Notes under the pieces: generated by a model
Databases searched by the model: none
Told to the model about the DNA's origin: nothing
Seen by the model: the letters and a program-made list of their open reading frames with translations, nothing else
Program-made: the position numbers and the translations under genes
Assembly (NCBI GenBank): GCA_027459325.1
Contig: DAIDIO010000006.1
Coordinates: 1-58,288, forward strand
Source: Candidatus Saccharimonadota bacterium
Lineage (GTDB): Bacteria > Patescibacteriota > Saccharimonadia > Saccharimonadales > UBA4665
Direction: 5' to 3'
DNA length: 58,288 bases
Part shown: positions 51,174 through 58,288 of the stretch, piece by piece
Layout of the letters: each line of letters opens with the position of its first letter
How positions within the stretch are numbered: position 1 is the stretch's first letter

Positions 51174-51235
51174 AATAAGTAGAAGCCTTTATGCTTCTTC
51201 ATAACGTTAAGTAATATAGCGAAAGGAGAAATATA

Positions 51236-51664
51236 ATGAGCAATCTAGTAAGATGGGATCCGTTTTCCGAACTAAGTGCGCTGCAGAAGCAATTCTTTGG
51301 CGATGATTATTTATCGCCGTTTAAGGGAATTAATATTCCTACCACTGATGTCTATACCAAAGACGATCAGCTAATGGTCGAGGCTCATCTGCCGAACTTT
51401 GAGCAGAAAGACATTAACAGTCAGGTCGACAACGGGAACCTGGTTATAAGTGCCGAGCGACATGAAAAAGAAGATGACAAGAATAAAAAGTATGTTGTCC
51501 GGGAGAGCTCTAGCAGCTTCTACCGCCGTATTGCGCTACCCGAGCGGGCTAATGCCGAGAAAATCGAAGCCAGCCTAGAAGAAGGTGTGCTTACAGTGAC
51601 GGTGCCACTAACTCCACTGCCCGAACCAAAAAAGATAGCAATTAGCGCCAAAGCCAAAAAGTAA
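51236..51664 (+). CDS. Hsp20 family small heat-shock protein
   Basis: 142 residues: N-terminal arm (VRWDPFSELSALQKQFF), alpha-crystallin domain about 36-130 with VDNGNLVISAERHE and LPERANAEKIEASLEEGVLTVTVPL (the A-x-x-x-n-G-v-L pattern), and a C-terminal KKIAISAKAKK extension without a clear I-x-I motif. It is an ATP-independent holdase against aggregation. The ribosome-binding site AAAGGAG precedes the ATG, and the promoter is under CIRCE control, so heat induction through HrcA is expected. The hrcA gene is not in the window. Confidence 0.95.
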   Translation: MSNLVRWDPFSELSALQKQFFGDDYLSPFKGINIPTTDVYTKDDQLMVEAHLPNFEQKDINSQVDNGNLVISAERHEKEDDKNKKYVVRESSSSFYRRIALPERANAEKIEASLEEGVLTVTVPLTPLPEPKKIAISAKAKK

Positions 51665-52264
51665 CTAGAACGAACTGGTTTGGACCTTCCCGATTTTTTT
51701 GTAGTTAGCAAAAATAACACCCTTTGGCGTTGTCTTCGAGTTAATTAATGCAAAGGCAGTAGGAGCAATATTTTCACCAACTAGTCTTTTTCCTTTGCCT
51801 AATATAACTGGAAATATCTTTACCCAAAGCTCGTCAACTAACTGGTGTTCAAGCAAGGTTTGAATCATATCGCCACTTCCATGCACCTGCAGTAAATTTC
51901 CTTCTTGCTGCTTAAGTTCAGTTAGCTTGCTAACAACGTCGCCCTCTATAAGAACTGTGTTTTTCCACCTTAAATCAGGCTTGCTTCTGCTTAGCACAGA
52001 CTTGGTGGATTTATTTAGCTGGTCGGCAACCGGACCGGACTGATTGAGCCAGTAGTTTGCGAATATATCGTAGGTTTTTCTGCCCAGTAACAAATCAAAA
52101 GGCATGCTCATTTGCTCCATCATGTTCTCGCCTAATACTTTATCGGAATAGGGTAGAGTCAAGCCGCCAAACTCAAATCCACCCGATGTGTCTTCGTCCG
52201 GACCCTCTGGTGCCTGTATAACTCCGTCTAAACTAATGAATGAGATCACAACAATTTTACGCAT
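51665..52264 (-). CDS. DHFR/RibD-C-like reductase family protein
   Basis: 199 residues resembling the dihydrofolate reductase-like domain family (PF01872; YwjB/YyaP type): MRKIVVISFISLDGVIQAPEG, FDLLLGRKTYDIF, LQVHGSGDMIQTLLEHQLVDELWVKIFPVILGKGKRLV. It binds NADPH; the natural substrate of these stand-alone proteins is often unknown. It ends directly beside the Hsp20 stop (convergent) and starts 62 nt from the divergent aldo/keto reductase ATG. Confidence 0.85.
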   Translation of the reverse strand: MRKIVVISFISLDGVIQAPEGPDEDTSGGFEFGGLTLPYSDKVLGENMMEQMSMPFDLLLGRKTYDIFANYWLNQSGPVADQLNKSTKSVLSRSKPDLRWKNTVLIEGDVVSKLTELKQQEGNLLQVHGSGDMIQTLLEHQLVDELWVKIFPVILGKGKRLVGENIAPTAFALINSKTTPKGVIFANYKKIGKVQTSSF

Positions 52265-52326
52265 AATTGCATGCTAGCAGAATCCAAAACACACTGAATC
52301 TAATGCCTTCTGCTAAACTAAAAATC

Positions 52327-53148
52327 ATGGCGGTTGATAAAATAAAACTCAAAAACGGTGCAATTATACCAGCTATCGGGCTGGGGCTATGGAAAGTTAA
52401 AGACGAAATAACATTTGATCAAATGTTCAAGGCAGCCATTGAAGCCGGCTACAGACATTTTGATGACGCCCAAGCTTACGGTAACGAGCAGTATTTGGGC
52501 AATTGCTGGCGCAAATATGGCCTCAAACGAGATGAGCTGTTTATAACAACCAAGATCCTGACACAAAATTTTGGCTATAAAGCCACACTCAAGAGCTTCA
52601 ATGAGTCTTTAACAAAACTCCAAACTGATTATGTTGATCTACTGTTAATTCACTTTCCCGGTCCATACTGGCTCAGAAAAGAAAAATGGCGGGCTATGGA
52701 AGAAATAAAGAAATCCGGACGAGCTAAATCAATAGGCGTCAGCAACCATTATGTAAAACATCTTAAAGAACTAGAGGCTTTTGCCACGGAAATGCCGGTG
52801 GTTAATCAGATTGAGATGCACATATTCCTACAACAGCAAGAGGTTAGAGATTACTGTAAAAAACTGGGCATCCAAATAGAAGCCTACTCTCCGCTAGCCC
52901 ACGCCCAAATTATGAACGACCCTATAATTCAGCAAATTGCTGAAAAATATAATAAAACCTACTCACAAATTATGTTGCGGTGGTGTTTGGATAATGAAGC
53001 AATCCCACTACCCAAATCCACTACACCTAGCCGTATAGAAGAAAATATTAATATATTTGATTTTAAGTTAGATAAAGACGATTTAAGTAAATTAGCTACT
53101 CTAAACCGGGATAAAAAGACGCTATGGCGTAGTATCATATCTAGCTAA
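52327..53148 (+). CDS. aldo/keto reductase
   Basis: 273 residues from ATG 52327 (MAVDKIKLKNGAIIPAIG). A (beta/alpha)8 oxidoreductase with DDAQAYGNE (catalytic Asp and Tyr), ITTKIL (Lys), YVDLLLIHFPGPYW (His) and the NADPH-binding ending IPLPKSTTPSRIEENINIFDF. The frame continues upstream to 52267, but TAAACT lies 7 nt before ATG 52327. It probably reduces aldehydes such as methylglyoxal. Divergent to the DHFR-like gene; the two reductases may share regulation. Confidence 0.92.
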   Translation: MAVDKIKLKNGAIIPAIGLGLWKVKDEITFDQMFKAAIEAGYRHFDDAQAYGNEQYLGNCWRKYGLKRDELFITTKILTQNFGYKATLKSFNESLTKLQTDYVDLLLIHFPGPYWLRKEKWRAMEEIKKSGRAKSIGVSNHYVKHLKELEAFATEMPVVNQIEMHIFLQQQEVRDYCKKLGIQIEAYSPLAHAQIMNDPIIQQIAEKYNKTYSQIMLRWCLDNEAIPLPKSTTPSRIEENINIFDFKLDKDDLSKLATLNRDKKTLWRSIISS

Positions 53149-53167
53149 AGGTCTATCGTTTCAAGCA

Positions 53168-53797
53168 TTAATACTGCGATTGCTGATCTTCCTGAACTGG
53201 CGGTGCTGTTTTTTCGGTAGGGACTATATTGGGCTGGAAATTATTTATGACAGGTTGATTTGTTTGGGCAACCTGCTCTGGCAGAATTTGTATAGGCATA
53301 TGATCGCTCGGCTTTAAGCTTACTCCTTCAACATCAGCGCTAGCTTTTACCCGATATATGTAATCAACATGCTCTAGATTAGAGGCGACATTAGCAACTG
53401 ACTGCAGAGCACCCATTAAGCCACCGTCAGTAGCGCCACCGACATTGTTTCTACTGCCGGCAGTACCGTCAATGTATAGCTGTAAATTAACTGTCTTTGT
53501 TTCTCCCGGACCAACCGTCAAAGGTTCTCGGCTTTCAACTATAGCAATCGTCTGGTAGGTTGTCCTTTCTTCCTGGATACCCACTCCGCCCGTATAGCTC
53601 TGATTCATGCCGTTACCAAAAGAGAAGCCTTGCTCTCGTGCTTGTGCTTGAATCTCAGCTTTAAGGCTATTAATAGTATGCTCTTTGTCGGCCGATATAT
53701 TAACAGTTACCGGAATTACCGCATTTCTAGTGACAGAGCTTGGGGCCTGTACTTGAACCTTAACGCCACCATGTCCTAATTTATTAAACAAACCCAT
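53168..53797 (-). CDS. hypothetical protein, possible arrestin-like (Spo0M-type) fold
   Basis: 209 residues starting MGLFNKLGHGGVKVQVQAPS. Alternating beta-strands (VIPVTVNISADKEHTINSLKAEIQAQ, EPLTVGPGETKTVNLQLYI, YIYRVKASADVEGVSLKPSDHMPIQI) suggest an arrestin-like sandwich as in Spo0M-type proteins, and a Gln/Pro-rich tail follows. The fold is inferred; the family assignment is weak. AAGGA lies 7 nt before ATG 53797, which is preferred over the longer frame beginning with TTG. Confidence 0.5.
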   Translation of the reverse strand: MGLFNKLGHGGVKVQVQAPSSVTRNAVIPVTVNISADKEHTINSLKAEIQAQAREQGFSFGNGMNQSYTGGVGIQEERTTYQTIAIVESREPLTVGPGETKTVNLQLYIDGTAGSRNNVGGATDGGLMGALQSVANVASNLEHVDYIYRVKASADVEGVSLKPSDHMPIQILPEQVAQTNQPVINNFQPNIVPTEKTAPPVQEDQQSQY

Positions 53798-53946
53798 ATA
53801 CAATCCTTGTGTTAGCTTTATGATTAGAATACCTCACCGAGCTGTCGGAAGAAAAGAGACAAAAAAATAATAGTTAATTTAATAGGTGATTGGCTCAGAT
53901 TTTAAATTGAATAATCTTGGCTTAAATCATATATTCTTTTATAATT

Positions 53947-55056
53947 ATGCAGAATATGTCCCATTCAAGTTGTGAGTTTAGTGAGTCTTACTATCCAGTA
54001 AAACCAACCACTGAGGAGTTAAGCGTCGCTGACAGGAACGAAAACCCGGCTTTAGCTAGCATAGCTGGTAACCTAGCAGTCGGAGCTTGCCATGTCACAG
54101 GCACTGACAGTAGCAACATTTTAAACGAGCCAGATTTCATCCTAGAAGATAAACAGCTGTTTACCGAATTGAAAAAAACTAAATTAGAAAATTTGATAGA
54201 GCTGGAGGTCGATCCTAGCGAACGTGGTGCTATTCGTAAACTTCTAAACCATTCAGTCCTCAGTCCAGAAGAACAGATTGAACTTACCATTAAGGCCAAC
54301 AGGGGCGACAAGGAGTCTAAAGATAAGCTAATTTTGCACACCATGCGCTGGATTGCTGTATGCGCAAAAAAAAGACACATGAATCGTGGCCTAACCTTTT
54401 CCGAGCTACTTATTGAGGGGTCTATAGGTTGCGCACGGGCAATTGAAAAATTTGATCCTGAACGCGGTTTCCACTTCGTTACTTATGCCACTTGGTGGAT
54501 CGATCAAGCAATGAGGAGAGCTATAGAAAACACAGGCTCGACTATCCGGTTACCAAACAATTTACATTGTGAAGCCAACAATCTATTCAAAGAAAAAGAT
54601 CGGTTTATACAACAGAATGGTTACCCCCCAAGCCTTCAAGAGTTGTCTTCAATCACCGGTATGTCTATTAAAAAATGCATGGAAATTAGTCGTACAAAAT
54701 CTGTAAGCTCACTAGATGCTGCATTACCGAGTTTCAAAGGATCGGTCAGTTTACATGAGTTAGTAGCCGATACCGAAGTCGACGTAGAAGCGGACGCGCT
54801 CAATAATATCCAGGCTAAAGAAATATTAGCCCTACTTGATTTATTGGATGAAACTGATGCCCTAATAGTCAAATTACGTTATGGCCAAATAGACGGCATT
54901 TGTCATGAATATGATGACATAGCGTCTAGGGTAGGCTTAAAGACGACCAGGGTTAAATATATTCTCGATAAATCTTATAAAACACTGAAAAAACTGTATG
55001 ACAGTCAAACGGCAGAATACCGGGTAGGGCGGCATTGGTCGGAAATTGAATGGTAA
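53947..55056 (+). CDS. RpoD-like sigma-70 factor (divergent)
   Basis: 369 residues. Regions in order: 1.2 (VLSPEEQIELTIKANRGDKESKDKLI, about 115-140), 2 (FSELLIEGSIGCARAIEKFDPERGFHFVTYATWWIDQAMRRA, then STIRLP), 3 (QNGYPPSLQELSSITGMSIKKC) and a shortened region 4 (LLDETDALIVKLRYG, then YDDIASRVGLKTTRVKYIL). It is close to group 1/2 factors but differs at region 4, and its N-terminus is unlike housekeeping RpoD. TATAAT ends 1 nt before ATG 53947 and 10 nt before Met4 (53956), so translation probably begins at Met4. Confidence 0.88.
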   Translation: MQNMSHSSCEFSESYYPVKPTTEELSVADRNENPALASIAGNLAVGACHVTGTDSSNILNEPDFILEDKQLFTELKKTKLENLIELEVDPSERGAIRKLLNHSVLSPEEQIELTIKANRGDKESKDKLILHTMRWIAVCAKKRHMNRGLTFSELLIEGSIGCARAIEKFDPERGFHFVTYATWWIDQAMRRAIENTGSTIRLPNNLHCEANNLFKEKDRFIQQNGYPPSLQELSSITGMSIKKCMEISRTKSVSSLDAALPSFKGSVSLHELVADTEVDVEADALNNIQAKEILALLDLLDETDALIVKLRYGQIDGICHEYDDIASRVGLKTTRVKYILDKSYKTLKKLYDSQTAEYRVGRHWSEIEW

Positions 55057-55064
55057 AAACTATC

Positions 55065-55544
55065 CTATAACTGCTCGGCTTCAAGTTTTACTGCCCGCAG
55101 TTCATACTGCTCAAAATCGGTAGCGTTTCTTATACCATTAGTCGATAAAACCTGTGCATAAAAAAGGTTCCTAGAGTCTACCTGACTTCTAAGGGTGTAC
55201 TCAACAAGCCCGATATCAAAAATTCTGGCAATTAGAGTGCTTACAAGCAGTGGCTTCTGCTCATCAAATTCTGTTCGATTGCCGGTTGGGTATATACCGC
55301 TACTACTACGGCAGACGTATTCAATGGCCGATGATTCGCTACCATCCCTCATATAAACGGCAAGGGCGAAGCCGGCCGGTATGGACATCCTGATCTGCGC
55401 TAATTTTGGATCTTCGGTTTTAATATAAGGAGCATCTTCAGTTGCATAAGCAGCTACCCAGTCATCAGCTTTTTTAATAAACTTGTCTCTTCGTTCGTTG
55501 ACTTTCTCTAGGCTTATTTCCTCTATAGTGCTCATTGGCTTCAT
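55065..55544 (-). CDS. hypothetical protein, 159 aa
   Basis: Soluble mixed alpha/beta product, MKPMSTIEEISLEKVNERRD at the start; no domain recognised. Helix first (KFIKKADDWVAAYATED), then strands (MSIPAGFALAVYMRDG, SAIEYVCRSSSGIYP). AAGGAG lies about 9 nt upstream of the ATG. The gene stands alone, converging with the sigma-factor gene (8-nt gap between stops). Confidence 0.55.
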   Translation of the reverse strand: MKPMSTIEEISLEKVNERRDKFIKKADDWVAAYATEDAPYIKTEDPKLAQIRMSIPAGFALAVYMRDGSESSAIEYVCRSSSGIYPTGNRTEFDEQKPLLVSTLIARIFDIGLVEYTLRSQVDSRNLFYAQVLSTNGIRNATDFEQYELRAVKLEAEQL

Positions 55545-55617
55545 AATTACCGCTCCTTAGTCTTTAATAATAAGTTTCCTCTCGGCCGATCAATATTGCA
55601 AGGAACAGCTGGTTGCG

Positions 55618-57423
55618 CTAACCCTGAATCTGGGCTTCAAACATCTTATAGAAGTGACCTTTTTTAGCAATCAGCTCATCGTGAGTTCCGGTTTCAACTA
55701 TTTCGCCGTTATTCATCATGTAGATAACATCGGCCTTTTTAACAGTCGATAGCCTATGGCTTATTGTAATGACCGTCCGGTTTCTTCCCTCAAATAATCT
55801 TTTAAACACTCTTGCTTCGGCCAGTGCATCAATAGCGGAAGTCGGTTCGTCAAGTATTACAATCTTTGCATTCCTGTAAAAATTCCTGGCCAGAGCCAGC
55901 CTTTGCCACTGTCCTCCCGATAAATCCGTTCCCTTATTGCCTTCCTCGTCTTCCATCCAGTTATTGACATATGAGTCAACGCCATTAGGTAGCTTGCTAA
56001 TAAATCCGCTAGCTTCGGCATCATCGAGCGCTTCTTCTAGACGCTTACTACTAAACTTGGCTTCTACATCACCATAGACTACATTTTCCTTAGCTGTGGC
56101 AAAGGTATAGCCTATAAAATCCTGGTGGAGTACTGCTAGTTGCTTATGCCATGAACTTACATCAATTTGCTGTATTGGCGTTTGATCAAGCAACAATTGT
56201 CCGCTGGTTGGATAATAAAGACCGCTTAATAATTTTATTAATGTCGATTTACCAGCGCCATTCTCACCAACTATAGCGATATGTTGGTTTTTATGGATAG
56301 TTAAATTAATGTGACGTAATACGTCTTTTGGATTACTACTGGGGTAGTGAAATCCCACATCATAAAAGCATATCTGCTCCGGAACATCCTGTAATTTCTG
56401 ACCGCTTTGCTTTTGATTTGGCAGTTTCATAAATTGCTCATACTCAAACAGGTTTGCCACATCTTCATCGATACTACTTAATGTAGATACTAGCGTAGTA
56501 CCGCCCTGTATAGCCCTTGATACCATTTGCTGAACATATAGAAACTGTCCAAGTGGCTGTTTTTTGGCAATTATCTGGGTAGTTATCCAAATTAGTGAAG
56601 CCAGTTGGGCGCCGGCTTCCAGAAAATTAGAAGCTAGTGTGAGTGGCATAGTCTCTCTTTCTATTTCTACCCGCTTCTTTTCATCCTTGTCTCTAAGACT
56701 AGTCCGCAAATTAAGCAAATAATTGACCATGCCATAAAGCCTCAATTCGCTAATTAATCTCGGCTGAAACATATTCCATTCGATCATATTTAATTTACGC
56801 CTGACTTCAACGTTCTTGTTCCAGTGTTTAATCTGTTTGCGCGATAAATTAAATTGGATGTAGATGCCGGGAATGACTGCTATAAGAATAAATAATGCCA
56901 GCAAGGGATTAACAACTACCAGAGCAATGATCGCACTTATTATACTGATCAGCTGTTGAATTATTGTAGCAATGCGGTCAAATACATATGTAAAGAATGT
57001 GGAGAATTTTTGGGCCCGGTCATATAAATCAGCCGTTTCTTTATCGTCATACCGCCAAAAATCCAACGATAGAAATTTTGAAAACATATTATTACTAATT
57101 CTGGTCTCTACCGTATAGCGCATTTTTGCCTGAATGTAATTGTCGAAGCTACTCCATACCGTCATAAATAGGCCGAGCAGAGTAGTAATGACGACATATA
57201 ACAGAACTTGGCTACGGGCAGCCCTATTACCACCATAGGCTTGTACAAGTATTGTTGTGGTGCGGGCGGCAAAGAATGTCGTGGCAATCGGCAAGAGGGC
57301 ATTGACTACCGATCCCAGCAGCTTAAACAGAACCGAGAAGGGCGCGATTTTAAAAGTTAATGCCGCAACCGAAGCAATAGCCACAAATTGCTGCTTAAGT
57401 GTAAGGCTTGTCTTTGCTTCCAT
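55618..57423 (-). CDS. ABC exporter, fused TMD and NBD
   Basis: 601 residues. Six-helix transmembrane domain (about 20-310), then the nucleotide-binding domain: Walker A GENGAGKST (about 396), signature LSGGQWQR, Walker B IVILDEPTSAID and H-loop VITISHR. It is a half-size exporter that works as a dimer. The second transmembrane helix follows a MRYTVETRISNNMFSKFLSLDFW linker like that of lipid-A or multidrug exporters. Substrate unknown. Confidence 0.93.
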   Translation of the reverse strand: MEAKTSLTLKQQFVAIASVAALTFKIAPFSVLFKLLGSVVNALLPIATTFFAARTTTILVQAYGGNRAARSQVLLYVVITTLLGLFMTVWSSFDNYIQAKMRYTVETRISNNMFSKFLSLDFWRYDDKETADLYDRAQKFSTFFTYVFDRIATIIQQLISIISAIIALVVVNPLLALFILIAVIPGIYIQFNLSRKQIKHWNKNVEVRRKLNMIEWNMFQPRLISELRLYGMVNYLLNLRTSLRDKDEKKRVEIERETMPLTLASNFLEAGAQLASLIWITTQIIAKKQPLGQFLYVQQMVSRAIQGGTTLVSTLSSIDEDVANLFEYEQFMKLPNQKQSGQKLQDVPEQICFYDVGFHYPSSNPKDVLRHINLTIHKNQHIAIVGENGAGKSTLIKLLSGLYYPTSGQLLLDQTPIQQIDVSSWHKQLAVLHQDFIGYTFATAKENVVYGDVEAKFSSKRLEEALDDAEASGFISKLPNGVDSYVNNWMEDEEGNKGTDLSGGQWQRLALARNFYRNAKIVILDEPTSAIDALAEARVFKRLFEGRNRTVITISHRLSTVKKADVIYMMNNGEIVETGTHDELIAKKGHFYKMFEAQIQG

Positions 57424-57559
57424 GTATATTGACTAAATTATACTTCAGCCTTCAGATTAAGAAAAAATTGGTTTGTACAATTATCCGGCAAGGAAGGACG
57501 GCTGGCTTGTTAATTAATTGTTGACCTATATACTGAATCTATAGTTAACCATCACAAAA

Positions 57560-58288
57560 ATGCCCGAACAAGAAAACCCCCCCTCACCCGAACCTCATAA
57601 TATTTATGTATCACCTGGCTTTATAAGCCCGACAAACAAACGTAGCAGTAATAATAAGCCAAAGAAAGATGTAATAGCATTACTCGCATGCATACTCATA
57701 GGCTTAATAGTAGCTCTGGTTATTTTTATACTAGGCGGTAGCACGCCAAACAAGCCTATGATGGCTAGCAAGAAAAGCTTAGTCCAGCCTTATAAATCGA
57801 GCCAGGTAACAGCCACAAAGACTACTCCTACCAATGCGGTTGCTACAGTGCCTGTAAGTACAAGTACCTCTCAGCCAGATACAACCGCCACTTTGTCATC
57901 TCCAGCTGCAGCAGCAAACAGCGCGGCGGGTCCGGCATATACAGGCAGTTTGGTCTCAACAACACCTGTTTATTACACGGCCGGTAGCAATTATTATTAT
58001 GCCGGAACCAGGCAGTATGCCAACGCCGAAGGCGCATCCGTCACATTAGGCCAGTATAGTCCTATTGTCACCCAAACTACCGGTTCGGAGAACCATTCTT
58101 TAATGGAACTGGCCGTTGAATCCAAAGATGGCACCCAAATTGTAGAAGTTGGCTGGACGGTTGACCCGAAAGTAAATAACGACAACTCGCCTCATCTATT
58201 TGTTTTTTATTGGGTTAATTCACAGCCGGCAGCCTGTTATAACGTTTGTGGCTTCGTTAGAACAAGTAACACTTTTGGGCCCGGCTCT
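57560..58288 (+). CDS. membrane-anchored neprosin-like protein, 3' end cut by window
   Basis: The frame starts at ATG 57560 and stays open through the last base (243 codons). After a cytoplasmic tail of about 42 residues comes one membrane helix (about 43-62, VIALLACILIGLIVALVIFI type), a Ser/Thr/Pro/Ala linker (to about 130) and then a region resembling the neprosin domain (PF03080, peptidase G3): YYTAGSNYYYAGTRQYA, IVEVGWTVDPKVNND and LFVFYWVNSQPAACYNVCGFV. In neprosin the first catalytic Glu lies in the matching VEVGW segment. Neprosins are glutamic prolyl endopeptidases, well known in plants. The rest of the domain is outside the window. Confidence 0.65.
   Translation, partial: MPEQENPPSPEPHNIYVSPGFISPTNKRSSNNKPKKDVIALLACILIGLIVALVIFILGGSTPNKPMMASKKSLVQPYKSSQVTATKTTPTNAVATVPVSTSTSQPDTTATLSSPAAAANSAAGPAYTGSLVSTTPVYYTAGSNYYYAGTRQYANAEGASVTLGQYSPIVTQTTGSENHSLMELAVESKDGTQIVEVGWTVDPKVNNDNSPHLFVFYWVNSQPAACYNVCGFVRTSNTFGPGS

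Noticed and set aside
55065-57423. Linking the hypothetical gene at 55065 and the ABC exporter as one operon
   Set aside because: The 55065-55544 gene is downstream of nothing on its strand but the exporter's end lies 73 nt upstream; it has its own strong ribosome-binding site and no evidence ties the functions.
1-58288. CRISPR arrays, insertion sequences, prophage, integrase, rRNA
   Set aside because: No array-like repeated spacers, no transposase or phage structural proteins, no terminal inverted repeats, and no conserved rRNA segments were seen.

Overview
The window looks like a piece of a Candidate Phyla Radiation (Patescibacteria) chromosome, most probably an environmental Candidatus Saccharibacteria (TM7). 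This is inferred from short, closely packed genes, many promoters sitting directly on the start codon (leaderless mRNAs), a very short L32 without zinc-binding cysteines, type IV prepilin-like surface proteins, and envelope genes without outer-membrane functions. TGG is used for Trp and TGA as a stop throughout, so code 11 applies. I see no rRNA, CRISPR array, insertion sequence, prophage or integrase.

Layout. 1-2055: the end of an SDR oxidoreductase, a rhodanese and three small membrane proteins, one apparently starting at ATA. 2194-6556: a three-gene unit of a processive BcsA-like glycosyltransferase, a biotinyl/lipoyl-type membrane adaptor and a GH81 endo-beta-1,3-glucanase. 6646-9144: MFS carrier, PAP2 phosphatase and COG4705-type membrane protein. 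9157-15370: mostly small hypothetical genes, a HAM1/RdgB-type NTP pyrophosphatase interrupted by an in-frame TGA, a prepilin-like protein, a Ddl-like ATP-grasp ligase and an RRM protein. 15539-18563: a Crp/Fnr regulator, two KGG stress proteins, a prepilin-GH16 fusion and a 17-residue lysine-rich ORF. 18642-26925: FKBP isomerase, GH13 enzyme, a secreted GH26-like enzyme, a GT2-GH26 fusion in one membrane polypeptide, a GlsB-like protein and a secreted GH16 enzyme. 27045-30948: a PurH-like domain, DedA, an HxxEH protein, a lectin-CHAP secreted protein and a cupin. 30958-35747: a MacB-type ABC pair, a Fur-family regulator divergent from a ZIP transporter, an alkyladenine glycosylase and superoxide dismutase. 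35863-37271: a two-component pair.

37792-47776 is the housekeeping block, nearly all on the minus strand: rpmF, nusB, a Nudix gene, rnc, rpsP, a KH protein, a Pro-rich gene, trmD; then leuS, a murF-like ligase, a SigB/SigF-type sigma factor and tRNA-Leu and tRNA-Cys genes. 47897-58288: envelope and stress genes (YihY/BrkB, YtxH, Hsp20 under a perfect CIRCE operator, a second sigma factor, an ABC exporter) and the start of a membrane-anchored neprosin-like protein cut by the window edge.

The main theme is glycan handling at the cell surface. Two processive GT2 synthases are each physically coupled to a glycoside hydrolase (GH81 by operon, GH26 by fusion), and three further anchored or exported hydrolases (GH16 on a prepilin, GH16 behind a Ser/Thr linker, GH26) lie between them. 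The enzymes could make and trim a beta-glucan or beta-mannan surface polymer, attack polymers of a host or prey cell, or both. The sequence does not decide between these.
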